Shown here in pieces: positions 15,504 through 24,951 of a stretch of 45,321 bases of DNA; positions within the stretch are counted from its first letter, which is position 1, and the number at the start of each line of letters is the position of its first letter. Position numbers and translations under genes: made by a program. Origin of the DNA: Bacteroidota bacterium (GTDB lineage: Bacteria; Bacteroidota; Bacteroidia; Sphingobacteriales; Sphingobacteriaceae); NCBI GenBank assembly GCA_021794195.1, contig JAJYRG010000012.1, positions 1 to 45,321 of the forward strand, in the 5' to 3' direction. Below the pieces are notes generated by a model. That model searched no databases. It was not told where the DNA came from and saw nothing but the letters and a program-made list of their open reading frames with translations.

Positions 15504-16442
15504 ATGAAAATCGGATTAGACGTATTAGGTGGAGATTACGCTCCTAATTCTACTATTTTGGGAGCTATTGCCGCTCGGAAAATACTATCTTCCGAGCAGA
15601 AGATAGTATTGTTTGGCGATGAGGCTGTATGCAGGAATAAGATAAAAGAATTAGGTGAAAATCCAGAGGATTTTATCTATCAACATGCTCCGGAAAACAT
15701 TTCGATGCATGAGCATCCGACTAGAGCCGTCACATTAAAACCGTATTCCAGCATATCCAAAGGTTTTGAAATGCTCAAACGAGGAGAGATAGATTCCTTT
15801 GCATCAGCCGGGAGTACAGGGGCTATGCTGGTGGGCTCTATGTTTAGCATCAAAACTATCCCCGGCGTCAACAGGCCTGCCATCGCTACACATGTCCCTA
15901 AACTAAAAAAAGGTTTTGGTCTCTTGTTAGACATAGGAGCAAACGCAGATTGCAAACCTGAAATGCTTAATCAATTTGCAACCTTGGGAAGTATATACAC
16001 CGAGCATGTATGGGGTATTCATGAGCCTAAAGTAGGTCTTCTTAATATAGGCGAGGAAAAAGAAAAAGGGAACCACCTTACGGTTTCTGCCCATCCCCTG
16101 CTTGAAAACAACAAACAAATAAACTTCATAGGCAATGTAGAAGGGCGGGAACTATTTTCAGAACTTGCTGATGTACTTGTTTGTGATGGTTATACGGGCA
16201 ACATTGTCTTAAAATTAGCCGAATCATTTTATGTAACCACCCTAAAAAAAGGATTCAGGGATGAATTTTTTGATAAGTTTGACTACGAAAAATATGGAGG
16301 CACTCCTATTTTAGGGGTCAATGCCCCCGTCATTGTAGGTCATGGAATTTCTACTCCCGAGGCGATCAAAAATATGTTATTATTATCCAGAGATATGATC
16401 GGATCAAAATACATTGATAAGATCAGATCTGCATTTAATTAG
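15504..16442 (+). CDS. plsX: Phosphate acyltransferase PlsX
   Basis: PlsX converts acyl-ACP to acyl-phosphate for phospholipid synthesis. The 312-residue protein begins MKIGLDVLGGDYAPN, where the family has DAMGGD. It contains SAGSTGAML near residue 100, LLDIGANADCKPE near 145, GLLNIGEEKEKGN, and VCDGYTGNIVLKLAES around 225. fabH begins 8 bases after the stop, so the two are co-transcribed, supplying both membrane lipid and fatty-acid initiation. Confidence 0.96.
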   Translation: MKIGLDVLGGDYAPNSTILGAIAARKILSSEQKIVLFGDEAVCRNKIKELGENPEDFIYQHAPENISMHEHPTRAVTLKPYSSISKGFEMLKRGEIDSFASAGSTGAMLVGSMFSIKTIPGVNRPAIATHVPKLKKGFGLLLDIGANADCKPEMLNQFATLGSIYTEHVWGIHEPKVGLLNIGEEKEKGNHLTVSAHPLLENNKQINFIGNVEGRELFSELADVLVCDGYTGNIVLKLAESFYVTTLKKGFRDEFFDKFDYEKYGGTPILGVNAPVIVGHGISTPEAIKNMLLLSRDMIGSKYIDKIRSAFN

Positions 16443-16449
16443 AAAATCT

Positions 16450-17439
16450 ATGCCTAAAACTTTCGCAGCAATAACGGCAGTCGGCGGATATATTCCTGAG
16501 GATATCCTTACGAACAGCGACCTTGAAAAAATGGTCGACACAAATGATGAATGGATCACCACCCGCACCGGAATCAAAGAGAGACGCATCCTAAAAGACC
16601 CCACGAAAGCCACTTCAGATTTAGCAGTTCCCGCCGTGCAGCAATTACTCGAAAAAAGAGGAATTTCGGCAGAAGACATTGAACTCATCATTTTCTGTAC
16701 AAGCACCCCGGACATGATGTTTCCGGCAACAGCCAATATCCTAGCGGACAAGATCGGGGCGAAAAACGCCTGGGGATACGACCTACAGGCTGCTTGCTCA
16801 GGTTTTATATTCGGCTTGACTACAGGCGCTCAGTTTATCGAATCCGGTAAACACCAAAAAGTATTAATCGTTGGCGGAGACAAAATGTCATCCGTAGTCA
16901 ACTATAAAGATCGCAACACCTGCATCCTATTTGGGGACGCCTGTGCTGCCGTGCTGTTGGAACCTAATAAGGAAGGCTTAGGCCTACAGGATTCTATCTT
17001 AAAATCGGATGGCTCCGGGGGTAAGTTTTTAAATATACAGGGAGGAGGTTCTTTGCATCCTGCTTCTCATACTACCGTAGACGCAGGTTTGCATTATGCC
17101 TTCCAGGAAGGCAGATCTGTTTTTAAGTTCGCCGTCACAAATATGGCGGAAGTAGCCCATCAGATTATAGAAAGAAATAACCTCAGTGGTGAAGATGTCG
17201 ATTGGTTAGTCCCTCACCAAGCAAATAAACGCATTATTGATGCTACGGCTCAAAGAGCCGGTGTGCCCGAAGCGAAGGTCATGATAAACATTCAAAAATA
17301 TGGCAATACGACCAATGCCACTATTCCTCTATGCCTATGGGAATGGGAAGAAAAGCTCAAAAAAGGAGATAATCTTATTTTAGCAGCTTTTGGCGGAGGT
17401 TTTACCTGGGGTTCCGCATATTTAAAATGGGCTTATTAA
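16450..17439 (+). CDS. fabH: 3-oxoacyl-[ACP] synthase III
   Basis: FabH condenses acetyl-CoA with malonyl-ACP to start fatty-acid synthesis. The catalytic triad is visible: Cys near residue 115 in AACSGF, His near 255 in VPHQANK, and Asn near 287 in NTTNAT. The N-terminus (ITAVGGYIPEDILTN, then TRTGIKERRI) is typical. I start it at the ATG at 16450 (330 residues), 8 bases after plsX; a longer frame overlaps plsX and adds no family residues. A terminator hairpin overlaps its stop codon. Confidence 0.96.
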   Translation: MPKTFAAITAVGGYIPEDILTNSDLEKMVDTNDEWITTRTGIKERRILKDPTKATSDLAVPAVQQLLEKRGISAEDIELIIFCTSTPDMMFPATANILADKIGAKNAWGYDLQAACSGFIFGLTTGAQFIESGKHQKVLIVGGDKMSSVVNYKDRNTCILFGDACAAVLLEPNKEGLGLQDSILKSDGSGGKFLNIQGGGSLHPASHTTVDAGLHYAFQEGRSVFKFAVTNMAEVAHQIIERNNLSGEDVDWLVPHQANKRIIDATAQRAGVPEAKVMINIQKYGNTTNATIPLCLWEWEEKLKKGDNLILAAFGGGFTWGSAYLKWAY

Positions 17440-17456
17440 TTAAGCTCATTTTTTTG
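17427..17456 (+). terminator. Terminator overlapping the fabH stop
   Basis: ATGGGCTTA pairs with TAAGCTCAT (one G-U) around a TTAAT loop, followed by seven T. The fabH stop lies in the loop, so the last codons form the stem. A TAACTTTA just after (17457-17464) may be the accB promoter. Confidence 0.75.
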
Positions 17457-17517
17457 TAACTTTAGCCACTAATCTATTGTTTTTTAGAAAATTATTAAAC
17501 ACAAAATACCCGCTACC

Positions 17518-18003
17518 ATGAGTATGGACAACAAAAAAATTCAAGATTTAATCAAACTAGTTTCTAAGACAGGTATAAGCGAAGTATCTATTGAGCAAAA
17601 AGACTTTAAGCTTACGATCAAGGCGAAGCAAGAGCCCTCTGTAATTACGGCTGCTCCTGCACCCACACCGGTGGCTGCACCACCCGCTTCTGCCCCTGCC
17701 GCTGCACCGGAAGAGCCTGCTTCTACCAGTTCAGCCGGTACTCCTGCCGAAGAAAACCCCAATTTGATTACAATCAAATCCCCGATGATAGGAACTTTTT
17801 ATAAAGCTTCATCGCCGGACAAACCTGCCTTTGTAAATGTAGGCGACGAAATAAGTCCTGGAAAAGTGCTTTGCATCTTAGAAGCTATGAAACTCTTTAA
17901 CGAGATCGAATCCGAAGTATCCGGTAAAGTTGTTAAAATATTAGTAAACGATGCAGAACCGGTAGAATTTGATCAACCTTTGTTTATTGTTGATCCGAGC
18001 TAA
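17518..18003 (+). CDS. accB: Biotin carboxyl carrier protein of acetyl-CoA carboxylase
   Basis: BCCP carries the carboxyl group between biotin carboxylase and carboxyltransferase. The 161-residue protein has an N-terminal helix (KIQDLIKLVSKTGISEVSIEQ), a flexible Ala/Pro linker (about residues 42-80), and a biotinyl domain with the biotinylation site EAMKLFNEI near residue 122. The pair is completed by accC 80 bases downstream, with a hairpin between them that could limit readthrough. Confidence 0.97.
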   Translation: MSMDNKKIQDLIKLVSKTGISEVSIEQKDFKLTIKAKQEPSVITAAPAPTPVAAPPASAPAAAPEEPASTSSAGTPAEENPNLITIKSPMIGTFYKASSPDKPAFVNVGDEISPGKVLCILEAMKLFNEIESEVSGKVVKILVNDAEPVEFDQPLFIVDPS

Positions 18004-18006
18004 ATA

Positions 18007-18063
18007 AAATAAAAGCTTTGAGCCTGACTATTATGAGGCACTTATTTATGGAGCTTTTATTTT
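18007..18063 (+). terminator. Hairpin with T-tract between accB and accC
   Basis: AAATAAAAGCT (18007-18017) is exactly complementary to AGCTTTTATTT (18052-18062), and inner arms GAGCC and GAGGC lie between. It could act as a partial terminator, giving more BCCP than carboxylase; this is inference. Confidence 0.55.
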
Positions 18064-18082
18064 GAATGATTAATTCAATCTT

Positions 18083-19444
18083 ATGTTCAAAAAAATATTA
18101 ATTGCAAACAGAGGAGAGATAGCTCTACGCATCATTCGCACTTGCCGCGAGATGGGAATACAAAGCGTAGCTGTTTATTCTACTGCTGATAAAGATAGTT
18201 TACACGTTCGGTTTGCCGATGAAGCCGTATGCATAGGCCCTCCGGCCAGCAAAGATTCTTATTTAAACATTCCCAATATTATCTCTGCTGCCGAGCTCAC
18301 AAATGCAGATGCCATTCACCCAGGTTACGGTTTTTTATCTGAAAACAGCCGTTTTTCAGCTATCTGCGCAGAGTACGGCATAAAATTCATAGGAGCAACT
18401 GCTGATCAGATAGACAAAATGGGAGATAAAGCGCATGCAAAAGAAACCATGAAAGCAGCAGGCGTACCTACCGTCCCAGGATCAGAAGGTTTGATTACAG
18501 ACGTACGGGAAGGAATAAAAATAGCCAACGAAATCGGTTATCCTGTTATGCTGAAAGCGACAGCCGGAGGCGGAGGAAGAGGGATGCGTGTAGTGTGGAA
18601 AGACGAGGAATTCGAACCTTCTTGGGAATCCGCCCGAAAAGAAGCCGGTGCAGCCTTTGGAAACGATGGGATATACTTAGAAAAATTCATAGAAGATCCA
18701 AGACATATAGAGATACAAATCATAGGGGACCAGTTTGGTAAAGTATGCCACCTCTCCGAAAGAGACTGCTCTATACAAAGAAGACATCAAAAATTAGTAG
18801 AAGAATCCCCTTCACCTTTCATGACGGCCGAATTGAGAGAAGAGATGGGGAAAGCGGCCATTCAGGGTGCCGCTGCGGTAGAATACGAAGGAGCGGGAAC
18901 GATCGAGTTTTTGGTGGACAAACACCGTAATTTCTATTTCATGGAAATGAATACCCGTATTCAAGTAGAACATACCATTACGGAAGAAGTGATCAACTTT
19001 GATTTGATAAAAGAACAAATAAAAGTAGCTGCAGGTATTCCTATTTCTGGAAAAAATTACTTCCCGAATATGCACGCCATAGAGTGCCGTATCAATGCAG
19101 AAGATCCTTTTAACAACTTCAGACCTTCACCCGGAAAAATCACAAACTTCAATTCTCCAGGCGGGCACGGAGTCCGGTTAGATACCCACGTATATTCAGG
19201 GTACACCATTCCTCCCCACTACGATTCTATGATAGCCAAGCTGATCTGTGTCGCACAGACCCGGGAAGAAGCTATCAATACCATGGAAAGGGCTTTGAGC
19301 GAATTTGTAATAGAAGGAGTGAAAACCACCATTCCTCTTCATATAAGATTAATGCGGGATCCCAATTTCCGGGCGGGTAACTTTACCACTAAATTTATGG
19401 AAAGCTTTGACCTCACGGAATATCCGGATGAAGACTTGGATTAA
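18083..19444 (+). CDS. accC: Biotin carboxylase subunit of acetyl-CoA carboxylase
   Basis: AccC carboxylates biotin on BCCP using ATP and bicarbonate. At 453 residues it has normal length. Blocks seen are [23 protein letters not shown] at the start (abbreviated), [11 protein letters not shown] near residue 80, the ATP-grasp glycine loop [12 protein letters not shown] near 160, [14 protein letters not shown] near 290, and the C-terminal carboxylase fold. It follows accB; the carboxyltransferase subunits are not in the window. Confidence 0.97.
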   Translation: MFKKILIANRGEIALRIIRTCREMGIQSVAVYSTADKDSLHVRFADEAVCIGPPASKDSYLNIPNIISAAELTNADAIHPGYGFLSENSRFSAICAEYGIKFIGATADQIDKMGDKAHAKETMKAAGVPTVPGSEGLITDVREGIKIANEIGYPVMLKATAGGGGRGMRVVWKDEEFEPSWESARKEAGAAFGNDGIYLEKFIEDPRHIEIQIIGDQFGKVCHLSERDCSIQRRHQKLVEESPSPFMTAELREEMGKAAIQGAAAVEYEGAGTIEFLVDKHRNFYFMEMNTRIQVEHTITEEVINFDLIKEQIKVAAGIPISGKNYFPNMHAIECRINAEDPFNNFRPSPGKITNFNSPGGHGVRLDTHVYSGYTIPPHYDSMIAKLICVAQTREEAINTMERALSEFVIEGVKTTIPLHIRLMRDPNFRAGNFTTKFMESFDLTEYPDEDLD

Positions 19445-19471
19445 TTTTAAATTGATATATTTTAATGAAAT

Positions 19472-19505
19472 ACCATTCTTTACTATTAAGAATGGTGTTT
19501 TTGTT
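19472..19505 (+). terminator. Rho-independent terminator after accC
   Basis: ACCATTCTT pairs exactly with AAGAATGGT around a 7-base loop, then GTTTTTGTTT. It lies about 30 bases after the accC stop and ends the fatty-acid block. Confidence 0.88.
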
Positions 19506-19681
19506 TATAATCAAAACCCATTACCGTACCCAAATACTTAATCGAAACCCCTCCTTTTTGTACATAAAGAGTGAAAAAATCAAGGGGCTTTCGAAGGCCT
19601 GACAAAGCCTTTTGAGGCCAATGAAGTAGGGAAAACAAAGTGTTTTGATGAATAATTCGTGATAAATTAATAACTTGCAAA

Positions 19682-20548
19682 ATGGCAAAGTCAAACTTAT
19701 TGGAAACACTTAAAAATAAAGGAAAATCTCTCGATGCTGAGATGTCTTTTTTCGACCATCTAGAGATCCTGCGCTGGCATATTATACGTTCAGTTATAGC
19801 CGTAGGCGTATTTGCTGTCATTGCATTTTCCTTTTATCAGACGCTGTTTGATAATGTGATAATAGCTCCGAAGAACACAGATTTCTGGACCTATAGGATG
19901 ATGTGCAAAATTGGAGAGTGGTTAAATATAGACGGCTTTTGTGTAGAAAAAATACCCATTAATATCATTAACACCGAAGTAGCCGGTCAGTTTATGATGC
20001 AGATAAATTCTTCCTTACTGATGGCTGTGGCCCTGGGATTTCCTTATTTGATTTTTGAAGTTTGGCTCTTTGTCAAGCCCGCTTTAAATGAAATAGAAAG
20101 AAACTCTGCACGTGGTTTTATTTTTTACGCCAGCATTTTGTTTATGATCGGGGTACTATTTGGTTATTTTATTGTCATCCCTCTCTCGCTCAATTTTTTG
20201 TCCAATGTATCCCTGAGTATGGAGATTACAAACCAAATTACGATCACCTCTTATTTTTCCACTATTGCTGTGCTCACTTTGGGCTGTGGTGTGATTTTTC
20301 TTTTACCGATTGCCATTTACATTCTTTCTAAAATTGGTATCATGACACCCGAGTTTATGCGGGCAAGCCGCCGTTATGCCATTGTCATTATTTTGGTCAT
20401 TGCAGCCATCATCACGCCTACTGCCGATGTCATTACCATGCTTACCGTAAGTACTCCGATGTTCATTTTATATGAAATAAGCATTTCGGTATCGGCCCGG
20501 GTACACCGTGAGAAAAAGAGAAAAGAAGAAGAGTTTTATGCTAAATAA
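19682..20548 (+). CDS. tatC: Sec-independent protein translocase TatC
   Basis: TatC is the twin-arginine signal receptor of the Tat translocase, an inner-membrane protein with six transmembrane helices. The 288-residue protein has the N-terminal MSFFDHLEILRWHIIRS motif near residue 20, the family's conserved cytosolic segment. It also has several hydrophobic spans, including the GFPYLIFEVWLFVKPAL region near 120 and the C-terminal ITPTADVITM motif. An insertion of about 35 residues near 60-95 is consistent with the larger TatC proteins of Bacteroidetes. tatA is not in the window. The TIM-barrel protein encoded at 5505 has a Tat-type signal and is a candidate substrate. Confidence 0.96.
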   Translation: MAKSNLLETLKNKGKSLDAEMSFFDHLEILRWHIIRSVIAVGVFAVIAFSFYQTLFDNVIIAPKNTDFWTYRMMCKIGEWLNIDGFCVEKIPINIINTEVAGQFMMQINSSLLMAVALGFPYLIFEVWLFVKPALNEIERNSARGFIFYASILFMIGVLFGYFIVIPLSLNFLSNVSLSMEITNQITITSYFSTIAVLTLGCGVIFLLPIAIYILSKIGIMTPEFMRASRRYAIVIILVIAAIITPTADVITMLTVSTPMFILYEISISVSARVHREKKRKEEEFYAK

Positions 20549-20559
20549 ATTTATATATC

Positions 20560-20997
20560 ATGTCTAAAAAAATTGCTATAGGAAGTGACCATGCTGGGTT
20601 TGAATATAAATCCGGGATCATCAAGTATTTAAAAAAGGAAGGTTACGAAGTACAGGACTTTGGAACAGAATCCAGCGATTCGGTAGATTACCCCGATTTT
20701 GCTCACCCTGTTTCCCTCTCTGTAGAACAGGAAAAAAACACGCAAGGTATCTTGATCTGTGGCAGTGCCAACGGCGTTGCCATGAGCGCTAATAAACATC
20801 AAAATATCCGCGCAGCCCTATGCTGGCAGCCCGAAGTTGCTTCTTTAGCCCGGCAGCACAATGATGCCAACATCGTTTGCTTACCCGCCCGCTTTGTAGC
20901 CCTCGAAGAAGCGATAAAAATTGTAGACACCTTTTTAAATACGGAGTTCGAAGGTGGACGGCACGGGAAACGGGTAGATAAAATAGCTTGTCATTAA
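20560..20997 (+). CDS. rpiB: Ribose-5-phosphate isomerase B
   Basis: RpiB interconverts ribose-5-phosphate and ribulose-5-phosphate in the pentose phosphate pathway. The 145-residue protein has the family's SDHAGFEYK start, the DYPDFAHPV segment, and the catalytic Cys near residue 66 within ILICGSANGVAMSANKH. It starts 11 bases after tatC, so the two are probably co-transcribed despite unrelated roles. Confidence 0.95.
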   Translation: MSKKIAIGSDHAGFEYKSGIIKYLKKEGYEVQDFGTESSDSVDYPDFAHPVSLSVEQEKNTQGILICGSANGVAMSANKHQNIRAALCWQPEVASLARQHNDANIVCLPARFVALEEAIKIVDTFLNTEFEGGRHGKRVDKIACH

Positions 20998-21025
20998 ATA
21001 ATAGAATAACTTAACAGGTATTAAA

Positions 21026-22600
21026 ATGAGAAATATTTTTTTTCTGATCCTTCCTTTTTTATGGAGCTGCGCCATCGCCCAAAAACAGGATGTTCAAACG
21101 AAGTATGCAGATTTAATCACTGAAGAGGCGACGTATGCCCATTTAGAAAAGTTGGCTACGGAAGAAATGGAAGGAAGAGGCACAGGACAGCCTGGAATAA
21201 AAAAAGCAGCTCAATATATCGCTCAGGAATTTGAAAAATATGGTTTATCCGCACCTGTCGAGGGTTCTTATTTTCAGGAAATAAGTTTTATTGAAAAAAA
21301 GCTTACAGCGGATAAGTTTGAGATAGACCATAAGGCGTTTTCTTACGGTAAAGATTTTTATATTCAAACCCAAAGCAATTTTTCTGATTTCAACGCGGAT
21401 GAAATTGTATTTGTAGGCTATGGGATACAAGACGAGACATACAATGACTTACAAAACCTTGACATAGAAGGAAAGGCTGTATTGTTGATCAACGAAGGCG
21501 AACCTATAGCGCCCAACGGCGACTTTTTACTCTCAGGTTCAAACACCCCTTCGGAATGGGGAAGAAGCCGCTTCAAAAAAATTCAAGAACTTTTAAAATT
21601 AAATCCGAAAATAATTCTTTCCTATGATTCGAGAAACAAATCTCTTTTAAACGAAGACCGGGAAGAGTTTCACAGAAGCCAAATTTCATTAGCAGAAAAC
21701 AACACCGCACAAGTCAAAAAAGCCACGGAACAAGCTCCTATAATACACTTATCCAAAGAAGCTGCAAATCACATTCTATCAGGGGCAAACACCACTTTAG
21801 AAAAGGTTACAAAAGAAATAAATAGCACGGGAAAACCCCAAAGCCAAGTTGTCAAAGCTTCCTTAACAGCAGAATTAGGGGTCAAAGAAGAAGAATTCAC
21901 CAACCCAAATGTATTGGGGTATTTAGAAGGCTCCGAAAAGAAAGACGAAGTGTTGATAATCACAGCGCATTATGATCATGAAGGAATTATCAATGGCGAA
22001 ATTTATTTTGGAGCGGATGATAATGCATCCGGCACATCCGGTATATTAAATTTGGCAAAATCTTTTTCCGAAGCAAAAAAAGCTGGAGACGGTCCCAAAA
22101 GAAGCATTCTGTTCATCGCATTCGTAGCGGAAGAAAAAGGGTTGCTGGGTTCAAAATACTATGTGGAGAATCCGGTGATTCCTCTGCAAAAATCCATCGT
22201 CAACATCAACATGGATATGATTGGTAGAATTGACGATTTACACCTAGACAAAAGTCCTAATTATATCCATACTATAGGCGCAAAACGAAGTAGCGGAGAA
22301 CTATATGAAATTAACGAAACTGCAAATAAAAAATACACACAACTCGATATAGATTATACCTATGATAAAGATGAAGAACCCCTACAGCTTTTCAAAAGAT
22401 CAGACCAGTATAGTTTTTATCAAAAAAACATCCCTATTATTTTTTATTTTTCAGGCTTGCACCCTCATTACCATACTCCCGAAGATACTATTGACAAGAT
22501 CGATTTCCCCATGACTGTAAAGAGAACAAAATTAGTATTTCATACGGCATGGGAAATTGCCAATCGGGATAAAAAACTGGAAAACAATCTTCTGAAATAA
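21026..22600 (+). CDS. Secreted M28-family zinc aminopeptidase
   Basis: Predicted exported metallopeptidase of 524 residues. The signal peptide MRNIFFLILPFLWSC ends in a possible lipobox-like LWSC. A protease-associated (PA)-type domain seems to lie at about residues 100-190 (GYGIQDETYNDLQNLDIEGKAV). The M28 zinc residues can be read in order: HYDHEG near 314, GADDNASG near 332, AEEKGLLGS near 370, NMDMIGR near 394, and HYHTPEDT near 487. Substrate is likely peptides outside the cytoplasm. The start is at 21026, 28 bases after rpiB. A dispersed repeat lies just downstream. Confidence 0.92.
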   Translation: MRNIFFLILPFLWSCAIAQKQDVQTKYADLITEEATYAHLEKLATEEMEGRGTGQPGIKKAAQYIAQEFEKYGLSAPVEGSYFQEISFIEKKLTADKFEIDHKAFSYGKDFYIQTQSNFSDFNADEIVFVGYGIQDETYNDLQNLDIEGKAVLLINEGEPIAPNGDFLLSGSNTPSEWGRSRFKKIQELLKLNPKIILSYDSRNKSLLNEDREEFHRSQISLAENNTAQVKKATEQAPIIHLSKEAANHILSGANTTLEKVTKEINSTGKPQSQVVKASLTAELGVKEEEFTNPNVLGYLEGSEKKDEVLIITAHYDHEGIINGEIYFGADDNASGTSGILNLAKSFSEAKKAGDGPKRSILFIAFVAEEKGLLGSKYYVENPVIPLQKSIVNINMDMIGRIDDLHLDKSPNYIHTIGAKRSSGELYEINETANKKYTQLDIDYTYDKDEEPLQLFKRSDQYSFYQKNIPIIFYFSGLHPHYHTPEDTIDKIDFPMTVKRTKLVFHTAWEIANRDKKLENNLLK

Positions 22601-22619
22601 ACATATTCCATATAGAGAT

Positions 22620-22700
22620 GGCGTCTCAAAAGTTAAATATCATCGTCATACCTCCTTCTCGCAATGATACGTTTGTTGATGTTTGTCAACCTTTTGAGAC
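22620..22700. repeat. Dispersed intergenic repeat, short copy
   Basis: Terminal arms GTCTCAAAAG (22623-22632) and CTTTTGAGAC (22691-22700) are exact complements. The left flank, TTAAATATCATCGTCAT, and right flank, GTTTGTTGATGTTTGTCAACC, match the ends of the element at 6606-6770, but the inner nested palindrome is almost gone (only GTCAT...GCAATGAT remains). The remaining gene-free bases of 22601-22923 show nothing further. Confidence 0.7.
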
Positions 22701-22923
22701 CCTCTCATTTTTAGGACTACAAGTGCTTCAGAAATAAGTTCCTATCTCCTAACAACACGGCACTATAATCACCGTATCTCTCCTATTTTAGTTACCCTAA
22801 TTCTTATGGGGAATTCTGAGATTAGCACGAAGTAGCAAAAGTAAAAACGGCCCCTTATTATTTTATTTCTATTTTTGGAATAAAGTTTGCACTCTACTTT
22901 TTAAATTATTGATTATATACAAC

Positions 22924-24147
22924 ATGAAACCTATAATTTATTTGTCTTTTTTCGCTTTGCTCTTAAGTGCTTGCAAAACCTCGGGCATCAAACCCGGTTC
23001 CGATACTGCTATAGATTACTCGGAAACCGATCTTGAAATTGTCAAAGCAAACAACCGGTTTTCCCTTGAGCTTTTTAAAAATTCTTATGAAAATAAGGAT
23101 GAAAACATTTTATTGTCTCCATTCAGCGCTAGTATGGTCTTAGCCATGACGGCCAACGGAAGTAAAGAAAGTACTTTATCAGGGATGACCGAAGCGCTTC
23201 GGCTCGGGAGTTTTTCTCAGGAAGAAAGAAATAGTTTTTACCAAAAAGCTTTCCATAATTTAAAAATACTGGATCCCAAAACCCATATCCAAGTCGCCAA
23301 TTCGATCTGGCATAAAGATGATTTCTCAGTAGAAAAATCATTTTTAGATATGAATAAAAAGTATTTCCAAGCGACTGTACAAGGGCTTGACTTCTCCCGT
23401 CCTGAATCTGCCGAAACCATCAACGAATGGGTACGCGAGAATACACAAAATAAAATTGACGGAATTATAGATGGTCAAATTCCGCAAGATATGATGTTAT
23501 ACCTGGTGAATGCTTTGTATTTCAAAGGAGAATGGATGGACAAATTTAATACGGATAAAACTCAAAAAGCGAATTTTCACCTTAAAAATGGCAAAGTAGA
23601 GGAAGTTCCATTTATGCATAAAAGCAGTTTAAAAGCAGGTTACTATGAAGATGAAACTGCTGAATACATTGAACTGCCTTATGGAAACGGAAGTTACAGC
23701 ATGCTGATATCCCTGCCCAATGAAAAAAGTTCGTTAGAAGCTTATATGGAAAAGGAATCCCTGGAGTATTGGCAAGAGGTAAAAAGTAAACTTAAGGAGA
23801 CGAAAATAGACTTACGTCTGCCTAAATTTAAATTTGACTTCGAAGAATCCTTAAACAACTCTTTGGCAAAAATGGGTATGACCGAAGCCTTTAACGAATC
23901 TGCTGATTTTTCAGGTATTCATCCCACCGCTGCTCTTATGATAAGTGAGGTCAAACAAAAGGCATTCATTGAAGTCAATGAAGAAGGTACGGAAGCCAGT
24001 GCAGCCACGGGTGTAGGTATAGTCGTGACCAGTATGCCCATGCTTACAAAAGTAAATGTAAACCGACCCTTTTCATTCGTGATTCAAGAAAATGACAGTG
24101 GCTTGATTCTCTTTAAAGGAATCGTGTCAAACCCAAATCTACAGTAG
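22924..24147 (+). CDS. Lipoprotein serpin (serine protease inhibitor)
   Basis: Serpin of about 407 residues. I start it at the ATG at 22924, giving the signal peptide MKPIIYLSFFALLLSAC with lipobox LSAC; the upstream frame adds only six residues. The serpin body is full length: ENILLSPFSASMVLAM, NALYFKGEWMDKF, and the hinge EEGTEASAATGVG (around residues 355-368), whose small residues predict an inhibitory, insertable reactive loop. By alignment to alpha-1-antitrypsin the P1-P1' bond falls near V-T-S. The C-terminal NRPFSFVIQENDSG motif is present. It probably faces the cell surface or periplasm and traps host, competitor or self proteases; the target is unknown. The nearest peptidase gene is the M28 zinc enzyme upstream, which is not a serine protease. 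Confidence 0.94.
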   Translation: MKPIIYLSFFALLLSACKTSGIKPGSDTAIDYSETDLEIVKANNRFSLELFKNSYENKDENILLSPFSASMVLAMTANGSKESTLSGMTEALRLGSFSQEERNSFYQKAFHNLKILDPKTHIQVANSIWHKDDFSVEKSFLDMNKKYFQATVQGLDFSRPESAETINEWVRENTQNKIDGIIDGQIPQDMMLYLVNALYFKGEWMDKFNTDKTQKANFHLKNGKVEEVPFMHKSSLKAGYYEDETAEYIELPYGNGSYSMLISLPNEKSSLEAYMEKESLEYWQEVKSKLKETKIDLRLPKFKFDFEESLNNSLAKMGMTEAFNESADFSGIHPTAALMISEVKQKAFIEVNEEGTEASAATGVGIVVTSMPMLTKVNVNRPFSFVIQENDSGLILFKGIVSNPNLQ

Positions 24148-24199
24148 TAAATAACTAAATGATAATAAAACTTTGTATCTGAGGAAATCAGTATGTTAA

Positions 24200-24493
24200 T
24201 TAGCCGATAGGGTGATTGCCTGCGGTCATGATTTCTTCATATACGCGATCTAAAAAAAGAACTGTGTCTAAATTTTTTTCAAATTTCTTTTCTTCGAAAA
24301 GTAAATTATACGCCCCTTCTGCTTTCAGGGACCGAAAGTCAAATTTTCTAAGCTGTAACCAGTTCGGAAGCGTTTGATCCGTTGACATTACACAGTTTAT
24401 TGTTTTTATTCCGCCTGAATTGGAAACCTTATATTTCACTTTCAACGGTGAATCGGATGAGTCAGGATAACTGACTAAAACTTTTTTTGTCAT
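24200..24493 (-). CDS. Hypothetical protein, 97 residues
   Basis: Unrecognised small protein. I use the ATG at 24493, giving MTKKVLVSYPDSSDSPLKV; the frame extends 21 codons upstream to another start but that part looks less protein-like. Visible are a basic/polar composition, a single Cys, no signal peptide and no transmembrane helix. The segment LRKFDFRSLKAEGAYNLLFEE and the ending look like an ordinary cytosolic fold. Its coding nature is moderately supported by length and sensible composition only. Confidence 0.45.
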   Translation of the reverse strand: MTKKVLVSYPDSSDSPLKVKYKVSNSGGIKTINCVMSTDQTLPNWLQLRKFDFRSLKAEGAYNLLFEEKKFEKNLDTVLFLDRVYEEIMTAGNHPIG

Positions 24494-24617
24494 AGTAAAT
24501 GATTGTTTAATACAACGGCTCATTTTTAGATACGTTTTTAAAATTAAATATAACAAAATCAGAATCAGAGTTGTTAATTTTCCTGAGAGGAAATAACCTC
24601 TATTAACGCCAATTCAT

Positions 24618-24854
24618 TTGGTATTAGCGTTAGCTCTTATATGTTATTCACGAGTTGAGCCCTATATACTCGCTGCTGCGAGAATATACGAAATTATTTT
24701 GACATTCCCAAATACCCCAAAACCTGAGCTGGTCTTTACAATTCAATACCCGATCCAAGCAAAAAAGAGCTGTTTTACAAGGTACTTTTATAAAGGAACC
24801 AGCAAGCTTAATCCTGAAACAGCTAAAAACAATTCTTCAGAAGCCAGCGTATAA
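24618..24854 (+). pseudogene. Possible susD-like gene remnant
   Basis: The open frame reads ALALICYSRVEPYILAAARIYEII and then NTPKPELVFTIQYPIQ. This resembles a SusD-type helix pair (ALAL.ARVELY...AA) followed by the N..E(L/I)(V/I)F.IQY motif. There is no start, signal peptide or remaining domain, so it would be a fragment. It lies beside a hexosaminidase gene, where a glycan-uptake susCD pair would be at home. The rest of 24494-24951 holds no other recognisable gene. Low confidence. Confidence 0.25.
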
Positions 24855-24951
24855 CAGCCGGCTGCAAGCCGTAACCATCAACATGCTTTCTTTGTGTGCT
24901 TCTTTTATAAACCCTACCCTATTTGCAAGCTCCATAATCAATTTCCTTTTT

